From NCBI GenBank assembly GCA_021818025.1, contig JAKAFH010000012.1:1-38132 (forward strand): 38,132 nucleotides of DNA, read 5' to 3'. The position numbers and the translations under genes were made by a program. Positions 10,663-18,177 of this stretch are shown here, one piece after another; position 1 is the stretch's first letter, and each line of letters starts with the position of its first letter. Under the pieces are notes generated by a model. That model searched no databases, had not been told where the DNA came from, and was given only the letters and a program-made list of their open reading frames with translations. The stretch comes from Actinomycetes bacterium. GTDB taxonomy: Bacteria > Actinomycetota > Acidimicrobiia > Acidimicrobiales > RAAP-2.

Positions 10663-11414
10663 TGGCCAGCCCCCTCGATTTCTTCGGCGGCTTCAAGCTG
10701 ACCTTGCGCCACCTGGGTCGCGTGCGCGTGACGACCAGCTACCCCCAGGCCAAGCGACCCAAGCAGCCCCGCCAGCACGGCCGTCACGTCCTGAATCGCT
10801 ACGAGGACGGGATGGAGAAGTGCATCGGCTGTGAGCTGTGCGCCGGGGTGTGCCCGGTGGACTGCATCTACGTGCGCGGACTGGACAACCCGCCGGACCA
10901 CCCGGTCAGCCCCGGTGAGCGCTACGGCTACGTCTACGAGATCAACTACCTGCGTTGCATCCACTGCGACCTGTGCGTCGAGGCGTGCCCGACCCAGGCG
11001 ATCACCGAGTCCAAGCTCTTCGAGTTCTCCTTCACGAACCGCGCCGACGCGATCTACACCAAGGCCGAGCTGCTCGTGGACGACCAGGGCTTCCCTCGGC
11101 GCCTGCCGTGGGAGGACTGGCGCGAGGGCGAGGCGGCCATGACCGGTGGCTGGATGCGCGCGACCTCACCCGCGGGCGCCGCGGACTTCGAGGGCGTCGT
11201 CCAGTGGACGGGCGACCTGGGCGCGGGCGTGCGCGCGGCCGAGGCCGGCCAGTCCGAGAACCGCGACGACGAGGCGACCGGCTCCAAGCAGCTGCGCACG
11301 GCCTTCTTCCGTCACCTGCAGCCCGAGGACGTGCCGAGCAACCTGCGCGGGCTCAAGGCACGCATCAACGCGACGCGCGCCAAGACGGCCCGGCGCAAGG
11401 AGGGATCGAAGTGA
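10662..11414 (+). CDS. nuoI: NADH-quinone oxidoreductase subunit I
   Basis: Ferredoxin-like subunit with clusters N6a and N6b that pass electrons to N2 in NuoB. The protein is 250 residues. Two complete [4Fe-4S] motifs are visible: C54, C57, C60, C64 (CIGCELCAGVCP) and C99, C102, C105, C109 (CIHCDLCVEACP). About 110 residues follow the conserved core, more than in proteobacterial NuoI, and are charged with no recognisable domain. It overlaps nuoJ by GTGA. Confidence 0.95.
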   Translation: MASPLDFFGGFKLTLRHLGRVRVTTSYPQAKRPKQPRQHGRHVLNRYEDGMEKCIGCELCAGVCPVDCIYVRGLDNPPDHPVSPGERYGYVYEINYLRCIHCDLCVEACPTQAITESKLFEFSFTNRADAIYTKAELLVDDQGFPRRLPWEDWREGEAAMTGGWMRATSPAGAADFEGVVQWTGDLGAGVRAAEAGQSENRDDEATGSKQLRTAFFRHLQPEDVPSNLRGLKARINATRAKTARRKEGSK

Positions 11415-11983
11415 TCGCCACCGCCTACGCCATCCCCGACGTGCTGGTGTTCCTGACGTCGGCGCTGCTGATCCTCGTGGGGGCGGTGGGGGTGCTCGCC
11501 ATGCGTAACCCCGTCCACTCGGCCCTCAGCCTCATCCTCGCGCTCTTCGGCGTGGCCGTGGCCTTCGTCGCCCAGTCGGCCGACTTCCTCGCCGCGGTGC
11601 AGATCATCGTCTACGCCGGGGCGATCGTGGTGCTCTTCCTCTTCGTGATCATGTTCCTCGGCGTCGATCGTCGTGAGACGGTGCGTGTCGAGCCGCTCGT
11701 CGGTCAGCGCGTCTTCGCGGGCGTCGGCGTCCTGATCACCGTCGCGGGCCTGATCGCGCTGTTCGCGCGCTCGCACTGGGTGACCGGCGCGATCGCGGTC
11801 TCGTCCTCGGGCCAGGCGCTGCAGACCGGCTCGAAGAACGTCACCCAGATCGGCACGGCCGTCTTCACCACCTACCTGTTCGCCTTCGAGGCGACCGCGG
11901 CGCTGCTCATTGTCGCGGTGGTCGGCGCGGTGCTGCTCGCGCGGCGCGAGCGCGCCGCCGACGCGGAAGGGAGCCAGTCATGA
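11411..11983 (+). CDS. nuoJ: NADH-quinone oxidoreductase subunit J
   Basis: Membrane subunit of the proton-pumping arm near the quinone site. The protein is 190 residues from the GTG at 11411, which overlaps the nuoI stop. It has five hydrophobic segments, with the signature [19 protein letters not shown] in helix 2 and [20 protein letters not shown] in helix 3, the helix that contains the pi-bulge in known structures. The sequence ends in a short charged tail overlapping nuoK (ATGA). Confidence 0.94.
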   Translation: MIATAYAIPDVLVFLTSALLILVGAVGVLAMRNPVHSALSLILALFGVAVAFVAQSADFLAAVQIIVYAGAIVVLFLFVIMFLGVDRRETVRVEPLVGQRVFAGVGVLITVAGLIALFARSHWVTGAIAVSSSGQALQTGSKNVTQIGTAVFTTYLFAFEATAALLIVAVVGAVLLARRERAADAEGSQS

Positions 11984-12285
11984 ACGTCCCCGCGGCGTGG
12001 TACCTCGTCCTCGCGGCCCTGCTCTTTGGGATCGGTGCCTTCGGCGTCATGACCCGGCGCAGCGCCCTGATCATGTTCATGTGCCTCGAGCTCATGCTGA
12101 ACGCGGTGAACCTCACGTTCGTCACGTTCTCGCGCACGCTCAGTGACATCGGCGGCCAGGCGGCGGTCTTCTTCGTCATGGTGGTTGCCGCGGCCGAGGT
12201 GACCGTCGGCCTGGGCATCGTGGTGTCGGTCTTCCGTCGACGGTCCTCGACGTCGGTCGACGAACTCTCCGAGATGAAGGGTTGA
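11980..12285 (+). CDS. nuoK: NADH-quinone oxidoreductase subunit K
   Basis: Small three-helix antiporter-like subunit. The protein is 101 residues, the usual length. The two membrane glutamates needed for proton transfer in homologues are present, in [12 protein letters not shown] (helix 2) and [11 protein letters not shown] (helix 3). The start overlaps nuoJ by ATGA, and the nuoL ATG follows after one base. Confidence 0.95.
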   Translation: MNVPAAWYLVLAALLFGIGAFGVMTRRSALIMFMCLELMLNAVNLTFVTFSRTLSDIGGQAAVFFVMVVAAAEVTVGLGIVVSVFRRRSSTSVDELSEMKG

Positions 12286-12286
12286 G

Positions 12287-14158
12287 ATGGCACACGTCGC
12301 CACACTGATTCTGCTGGCGCCCCTCGCGGGCTTTCTCGTGGTGCTGCTCTTCGGACGGGCCCTGTCGGAGAAGGCCGTCGGCGCGATCGGCACCTCGGCG
12401 GTCGGGCTCAGCTTCGTCTTCAGCGTCTGGAGCTTCGTCAGCCTGCTGCACGAGACCAAGCGCGAGGTCACCGTCAACCTGTTCACCTGGATCGACGCGG
12501 GGACGCTGCACGTGCCCGCGGCGCTGCTCGTCGACCCGCTCTCGGTCACCATGGCGCTGTTCGTCACCGGCATCTCGACCCTGATCCACCTCTACTCGAT
12601 TGGCTACATGCACGGCGAGCGGGACTTCCGCAAGTTCTTCTTGTACCTGAACCTCTTCGTGTTCTCGATGCTGACCCTGGTGCTCGCCAACAACCTGGTG
12701 CTGACCTTCGTCGGCTGGGAGGGCGTGGGGGTGTGCTCGTACTGGCTGATCAGCTACTACTTCGACCGCGAGAGCGCCGCCTCGGCGGGCAAGAAGGCCT
12801 TCATCTACAACCGCGTGGGCGACGTGGGGATGCTCGTGGCGATGTTCCTGCTCTTCAGCCACCTGCACACGCTGACCTACCTGCACGTCTTTGGAAGCGC
12901 GGGCACGCTCTCGCCGACCGTGGCGACGCTCACGGTGCTCGCGCTGCTGCTCGCGGCGACTGGCAAGAGTGCTCAGATCCCGCTCTTCAACTGGCTGCCC
13001 GACGCCATGGAAGGCCCGACGCCCGTGTCGGCGCTGATCCACGCTGCGACCATGGTCACGGCGGGTGTGTACCTGCTCGTGCGCATGTCGCCGGTGCTCG
13101 CGCTCTCGAGCTCGGGCCGCGCCACGATCGCGGTGATCGGCGGGCTGACCGCCTTCGTCGCGGCGACGATCGCCACCTCCCAGAAGGACATCAAGAAAGT
13201 CCTCGCCTTCTCGACGGTCTCTCAGATCGGCTACATGGTGCTCGCGGTGGGAGCGGGCGCCTACTCCGCGGCGATCTTCCTCATGATCAGCCACGCCTTC
13301 TTCAAGGCCCTGCTCTTCCTCGGCTCGGGCTCGGTCATCCACTCGCTCAACGGCGAGCAGGACTTGCGCAAGATGGGCGCGCTGGCCAAGTTCCTGCCCC
13401 TCACGTTCCCCACCTTCCTCATCGGCTGGCTGGCGATCTCGGGCATCCCGCCCTTCGCGGGGTTCTGGTCCAAGGGCGACATCTTGACCAACGTGTACTC
13501 CTACTCGCGGGTGCTCTGGCTGCTCGGCGTGCTCACGGCGATCCTCACCGCCTACTACATGAGCCGGCTCTTCGTCCTGACCTTCCGCGGCACCGAGCGG
13601 TTCCGCGAGGTGACCCACGGCCACGACCCGCACGAGTCGCCCTGGGTGATGACCCTGCCGCTCGTCGTGCTCGCGGTACTTTCGACCTTGGGCGGGGTCA
13701 TCGACCTACCGTGGATCCACCACAACTCGCTCGCGGGCTTCCTCGACCCGACCTTCGGCTTCATCCCCGCGCTCGGCCACTCCTCGACCGCGGCGCAGTT
13801 CACCCTCGCCGGGGTGGACATCGTGGCCGCGATCCTCGGACTCATCGCCGCCTTCTCGATCTGGCGCGATCGCTCGTCCTCGCCGCGCTTCGAGCGGGAG
13901 TTCCTCGAGCGGGTCTGGCGCTGGGACGACTTCTATGACGCGACCATCGGCCGTCCGCTCACCGGGGCCGCGCAGTTCGGCGACGCCGTGGTCGAGCCGC
14001 GCCTGATCGACGGCGCGGTGACCGGCGTCGCGGTCGGCGTGCGCCGCAGCGCCGAGGGCCTGCGCAAGGTCCAGTCCGGTTTCGTTCGCCACTACGCGCT
14101 CGCGATGGTCCTTGGCCTGAGCGTCATCGTCGTCTATCTCCTCGCGAGGGTCGGGTAA
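12287..14158 (+). CDS. nuoL: NADH-quinone oxidoreductase subunit L
   Basis: Distal antiporter-like proton-pumping subunit. The protein is 623 residues and strongly hydrophobic throughout. Key helix motifs are visible: the glutamate of GWEGVGVCSYWLISYY, NRVGDVGMLVA, and the lysine/histidine region around FNWLPDAMEGPTPVSALIHA. Later comes FSTVSQIGYMVLAVG, and the C-terminal long amphipathic arm is followed by a last membrane helix. The length is normal for the family. Two bases separate it from nuoM. Confidence 0.95.
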   Translation: MAHVATLILLAPLAGFLVVLLFGRALSEKAVGAIGTSAVGLSFVFSVWSFVSLLHETKREVTVNLFTWIDAGTLHVPAALLVDPLSVTMALFVTGISTLIHLYSIGYMHGERDFRKFFLYLNLFVFSMLTLVLANNLVLTFVGWEGVGVCSYWLISYYFDRESAASAGKKAFIYNRVGDVGMLVAMFLLFSHLHTLTYLHVFGSAGTLSPTVATLTVLALLLAATGKSAQIPLFNWLPDAMEGPTPVSALIHAATMVTAGVYLLVRMSPVLALSSSGRATIAVIGGLTAFVAATIATSQKDIKKVLAFSTVSQIGYMVLAVGAGAYSAAIFLMISHAFFKALLFLGSGSVIHSLNGEQDLRKMGALAKFLPLTFPTFLIGWLAISGIPPFAGFWSKGDILTNVYSYSRVLWLLGVLTAILTAYYMSRLFVLTFRGTERFREVTHGHDPHESPWVMTLPLVVLAVLSTLGGVIDLPWIHHNSLAGFLDPTFGFIPALGHSSTAAQFTLAGVDIVAAILGLIAAFSIWRDRSSSPRFEREFLERVWRWDDFYDATIGRPLTGAAQFGDAVVEPRLIDGAVTGVAVGVRRSAEGLRKVQSGFVRHYALAMVLGLSVIVVYLLARVG

Positions 14159-14160
14159 GC

Positions 14161-15660
14161 ATGCATTCGTCTCTTTGGTTAACCGTGCTCATCCTGCTGC
14201 CGCTCGTCGGCGCGGGGCTCGCCATGCTCGTGCGCCGTCGCGACGGCGCCGCCTTCGTGGTCGCGGCCGTGACCTCGGTGATCGAGCTGGTGCTCACCCT
14301 GGTCGTGGCGGTGCTCTACAACAACCACGTCGCCGGGGCCCAGACCTTTGACTTCGTGGGCCGCTGGGTGCTGGCGGCGCCCTTCGGGCTCGCCTACGAC
14401 GTCGCGCTCGACGGCATCTCGCTCTTCCTCGTGGTGCTCGCGGCGCTGATCCTGGTGCTGGCGATCTTCGGCGCTCGCGACAAGCGACACGAGCCGGCCT
14501 TCGTGAGCTGGCTGCTGCTGCTGACGTCCTTTACGATCGGCAGCTTCGTCGCCCACGACCTGCTCGAGTTCTTCGTGTTCTTCGAGCTGACCCTGGTGCC
14601 GAGCTACTTCATCGTCGCCCAGTGGGGCGGTCGCGAGCGCGCCAAGGCCGCGCTCAAGTTCTTCGTCTACACCTTCGCCGGCTCGGCCTTCCTCTTCACG
14701 GGGCTGCTGTACCTCGGGTTCATGCACCAGCACCAGACCGGCGGCGCGCTGACCTTCGCCTACGGCGCGCTCGCCGCGACGTCGATGAGCCACGGCACCG
14801 CGGTCTGGCTCTTCTGCGCCTTCGCCATCGCCTTCGCGGTCAAGTCCCCGATCTGGCCGCTGCACACGTGGTCGCCCCTCGCGTACGCCGAGGCACCCAC
14901 CGCGGGGTCGATGGAGCTGTCGGGCCTGCTCGCCAAGCTCGGCTCGTACGGACTGCTGCGCTTCGCGGTCGGCCTCTTTCCCCTCGCGCTCGCCTCGATG
15001 CGCCCGGTGCTGCTCACCCTCGCGGTGATCGGCATCCTCTACGGGTCGGCCCTCGCCGCGGTCACCCCGGACCTGAAGCGGCTCGTGGCGTACTCCTCGC
15101 TCGCCCAGATGGGCTTCGTCACCCTCGGCGTGATCACCGGCTCGAAGATCGCCATGGTGGGCGCGGTGCTCTTGATGTTCAACCACGGCGTCATCACCGC
15201 CGGCTTCTTCTTGCTCATCGGCTTCATCGAGCGCCGCCGCGCCAGCGCGACGATCGCGGACCTGCGCGGCCTGCAGGGCCCGGCGCCGATCCTCGCCGCG
15301 CTCTTCACCGTGGTGATGCTCGCCTCGATCGGCTTGCCGGGCCTGTCGGGCTTCATCAGTGAGTACCTGATCCTCATCGGCGCCTTCGCGACCCACGCCT
15401 GGTGGGCCGTCGTGGCGACCCTCGGGGTCGTGCTCGCCGCCCTCTACCTGCTCTGGGGCTACCAACGGGTCTTCCACGGCGTGGCGACCGGCGCCAATGC
15501 CGAGATCAGCGACGCCTCGCACCCCGAGCGCTGGGTGATCGCGCCGGTCGTGGTGCTGGTGGTTGTGCTCGGGGTCTTCCCCAAGCCCGTCCTTGACCGC
15601 ATCACGCCGTCGGTCCAGCAACTCATCGAGCACGTCGCGCCGGCGGGGGTATCCAAGTGA
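14161..15660 (+). CDS. nuoM: NADH-quinone oxidoreductase subunit M
   Basis: Antiporter-like proton-pumping subunit. The protein is 499 residues with about 14 helices. The helix-5 glutamate is in LEFFVFFELTLVPSYF and the pumping lysine in GLLAKLGSYGLLR. The motif usually written HTWLPDAHVEAPTAGS reads HTWSPLAYAEAPTAGS here, so the Asp normally in that loop is missing while the EAPTAGS core is kept. The GTGA overlap with nuoN indicates coupling. Confidence 0.94.
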   Translation: MHSSLWLTVLILLPLVGAGLAMLVRRRDGAAFVVAAVTSVIELVLTLVVAVLYNNHVAGAQTFDFVGRWVLAAPFGLAYDVALDGISLFLVVLAALILVLAIFGARDKRHEPAFVSWLLLLTSFTIGSFVAHDLLEFFVFFELTLVPSYFIVAQWGGRERAKAALKFFVYTFAGSAFLFTGLLYLGFMHQHQTGGALTFAYGALAATSMSHGTAVWLFCAFAIAFAVKSPIWPLHTWSPLAYAEAPTAGSMELSGLLAKLGSYGLLRFAVGLFPLALASMRPVLLTLAVIGILYGSALAAVTPDLKRLVAYSSLAQMGFVTLGVITGSKIAMVGAVLLMFNHGVITAGFFLLIGFIERRRASATIADLRGLQGPAPILAALFTVVMLASIGLPGLSGFISEYLILIGAFATHAWWAVVATLGVVLAALYLLWGYQRVFHGVATGANAEISDASHPERWVIAPVVVLVVVLGVFPKPVLDRITPSVQQLIEHVAPAGVSK

Positions 15661-17129
15661 CTCTGACCATTCCCTCGATCCACTACCTGGCCCTGGTGCC
15701 GGTGCTGATCCTCTTCGGTGCGTCACTCGCACTGCTCATCGCGACGTCGCTCGTGCGCGGCCGGCTGGGCTCGCGCGTCGCCACCGGCGTCACGGTGCTC
15801 GCCTCGCTCGCCGCCTTCGTGGTGACCTTCTGGCAGTGGCGCTACCTCGACGCCCACGGCGCCTCCACGACCATCGCGAACGCGATCGTGCTCGACGGGT
15901 TCTCGGTCGTCGCGACCGCCGTGATCGCGATCAGCCTCGCCATGGCGGCCCTGGTCGCCCACGACTGGGCCAAGCGCCAGGGCGTCACCGGCGCGGAGTT
16001 CCACGTGCTCGCCCTCGCGACGGCCGCGGGCGCGGTGCTGATGACCCAGGCCAACGACCTGGTCGTGATCTTCCTCGGCCTCGAGATCCTCTCGATCGGG
16101 CTGTACGTCCTGGTGGCCTTTGACCGGCACCGGCTGCGCTCGGCCGAGGCGGCACTCAAGTACTTCCTGCTCGGCAGCTTCGCCTCGGCGATCTTCATCT
16201 ACGGCGCGGCCCTGATCTACGGCGCGACCGGGTCGACGAACCTGACCTCGATCTCGTACTTCCTCGGCTCGAACCTCGTGCTGCGCCCGGGCCTGCTCTA
16301 CGCGGGCGGCGCGCTGCTGCTCGTGGGCTTCGCCTTCAAGGTCGCGGCGGTGCCGTTCCACCTGTGGTCGCCCGACGTCTACGAGGGCGCGCCGACCCCG
16401 GTGACGGGCTACATGGCCGCCGTGGTGAAGGTGGGCGCCTTCGCCGCGCTGATCCGCGTGCTCATCTCGGCGCTCGGCACCCAGCTCGGCACCTGGCGGC
16501 CCATCCTCTGGGCGCTCATCGTGCTGACGACCCTCGTCGGCGCCTCGCTCGCGCTCGTGCAGCGCAACGTGAAGCGCATGCTCGCGTACTCGTCGATCAA
16601 CCACGCCGGCTTCATCCTGCTCGGCGTGTGGGCCGGCACCGTGCGCGGCTCGGCGGCGGCGCTGTTCTACCTGGCGACCTACGCGCCGGTGGTGGTGGCG
16701 AGCTTCGCCGTGCTGACCCTGGTCGGCGGCGACGGCGACGACCAGCACTCGATCGACCACTACCGCGGCCTCGCGCGGCGCCAGCCGCTGCTCGGCGCGA
16801 TGTTCGCGATCCTGCTGCTCAGCCAGCTCGGCGCGCCGCTCACGACCGGCTTCTACGCCAAGTTCGCCGTGCTCGGCGCGGCGGTGGACGCCGGTGGCGG
16901 CCCGCTCGCACTGATCACCCTGCTCGGGGCGGCCATCGCGGCCTTCTTCTACCTGCGCTGGGTGCTCACCCTCTACGCCGACGACCAGCTCGACGCAGCG
17001 CGCGTCGCCGTGCCGCGCGCGAGCGCGCTGGTGATCGGACTCGGGGTGGCGATCACGATCGTCTTTGGCGTCTGGCCCGGTCCGATCGCGGCCCTCGCCC
17101 AGCACGCGACGGTCCTGTTCACCCCGTGA
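15657..17129 (+). CDS. nuoN: NADH-quinone oxidoreductase subunit N
   Basis: Third antiporter-like proton-pumping subunit, next to NuoK in the complex. The protein is 490 residues, GTG start. Motifs: LGLEILSIGLYVLVAF with the helix-5 glutamate, the ALKYFLLGSFASAI stretch, FKVAAVPFHLWSPDVYEGAP, and the pumping lysine in AAVVKVGAFAALIR. It closes the canonical nuoA-N order, but the operon continues because its stop overlaps the GTG of the ATP-grasp gene. Confidence 0.95.
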   Translation: MTLTIPSIHYLALVPVLILFGASLALLIATSLVRGRLGSRVATGVTVLASLAAFVVTFWQWRYLDAHGASTTIANAIVLDGFSVVATAVIAISLAMAALVAHDWAKRQGVTGAEFHVLALATAAGAVLMTQANDLVVIFLGLEILSIGLYVLVAFDRHRLRSAEAALKYFLLGSFASAIFIYGAALIYGATGSTNLTSISYFLGSNLVLRPGLLYAGGALLLVGFAFKVAAVPFHLWSPDVYEGAPTPVTGYMAAVVKVGAFAALIRVLISALGTQLGTWRPILWALIVLTTLVGASLALVQRNVKRMLAYSSINHAGFILLGVWAGTVRGSAAALFYLATYAPVVVASFAVLTLVGGDGDDQHSIDHYRGLARRQPLLGAMFAILLLSQLGAPLTTGFYAKFAVLGAAVDAGGGPLALITLLGAAIAAFFYLRWVLTLYADDQLDAARVAVPRASALVIGLGVAITIVFGVWPGPIAALAQHATVLFTP

Positions 17130-17959
17130 GCCGCGTCGCGATCGCGACGTCGTCGGCCATCGAGGATCCTGACGCGCCAACCCTGCTCGGCGCGCTCGCG
17201 CGCCACGGGGTGCAGGCCGACCTGGTGGCCTGGGACGCGTCGATCGACTGGGGTGACTACGACCTCGTGGTCATCCGCTCGACCTGGGACTACGTCGGGC
17301 GCCGCGACGCCTTCCTCGCCTGGGCCCGCTCCATTGACCACCTCGCCAATCCCTACGGGGCGATCGAGTACTCCTCGGACAAGCACTACCTCGCCGACCT
17401 CGCGGCGCGCGGGCACCGGGTCGTGGCGACCGAGTTCTGCGACGTGGGCGTCGAGCCGCGATTCTTCGACGGCGACGTCGTGGTCAAGCCCGCCGTCGGC
17501 GCCGGCTCGGGTGGTGCCGCGCGCTACGCCGAGGCCGAGCGCGAGGCCGCGCGCCGTCACGTCGCGCGCCTGCACCAGCTCGGCTACGACGCGCTGATCC
17601 AGCCCTACGTCGCGAGCGTGGACACGCGCGGCGAGCGGGCGGTGGTGGTGATCGACGGGGCGGTGACCCACGCGATGACCAAGGCCGCGATGCTCAACGT
17701 CGAGGAGTCCGTGCGCACGCCCCAGTTCCGCCGCGACCAAATGAGCCGGGCCGACCTCGAGCCCGAGCTGCGCGACTACGTCGAGGGCCTGCTCGCCGAC
17801 GAACGGCTCGCGGGCCTGCTCTACGCGCGCGTCGACCTCGTCGCGACCGAGGCGGGGTGGGCGTTGATGGAGCTCGAGCTCGTCGAGCCCAACCTCTTTC
17901 TCACCTACGACGAGACCGCGACCGAGCGACTCGCCCGGGCGATCGCGCGCGCGGCCTAG
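17126..17959 (+). CDS. ATP-grasp ligase, RimK/DcsG-like
   Basis: A 277-residue ATP-grasp protein, expected to couple ATP hydrolysis to joining a carboxylate to an amine or similar nucleophile through an acyl-phosphate. Seen: an N-terminal pre-ATP-grasp fold with VVIRSTWDYVGRR (near residue 47), the SDKHYLADLAARG segment, the ATP-binding strand VVVKPAVGAGSGGA (near residue 120), and the terminal metal-binding strand LMELELVEPNLFL (near residue 250). RSTWDY and LVEPxLFL are hallmarks of the family that includes the cycloserine enzyme DcsG and many uncharacterised actinobacterial proteins. It overlaps nuoN by GTGA. The substrate is unknown. Confidence 0.8.
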   Translation: MSRVAIATSSAIEDPDAPTLLGALARHGVQADLVAWDASIDWGDYDLVVIRSTWDYVGRRDAFLAWARSIDHLANPYGAIEYSSDKHYLADLAARGHRVVATEFCDVGVEPRFFDGDVVVKPAVGAGSGGAARYAEAEREAARRHVARLHQLGYDALIQPYVASVDTRGERAVVVIDGAVTHAMTKAAMLNVEESVRTPQFRRDQMSRADLEPELRDYVEGLLADERLAGLLYARVDLVATEAGWALMELELVEPNLFLTYDETATERLARAIARAA

Positions 17960-18177
17960 TTGCGCTCGCCACGGTGGTGGTTGACGCGCCACGGCACGTG
18001 CCGATCTCGGGGCGAGGAGGGCTACTCGACCACCCGCCGGCAGAGCCTCACCGCCGCTCGCACCGCTGGCACGCGAGGCAGCGGCCCAGCTCGCGCCGGG
18101 TAGTGCACCCAGCTCGTGCGGGCGCCATCCAGCGCGACCGCACTGCTGGGTGATCGAGACCCTCGCAGCGAGAGCCG
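17960..18177. other. Convergent intergenic region with a 12-bp palindrome
   Basis: 218 bases between the stops of the ATP-grasp gene and the LPG-synthase fusion. No gene was found. The perfect palindrome CGGCACGTGCCG lies at 17992-18003. The nonamer CCCAGCTCG occurs twice further on. No stem followed by a T-tract was seen, so an intrinsic terminator cannot be assigned. Confidence 0.5.

Noticed and set aside
17992-18003. Palindrome CGGCACGTGCCG as an intrinsic terminator or operator
   Set aside because: It is a single 12-bp palindrome without a loop or T-run and without a second copy; it is noted only as part of the intergenic entry.
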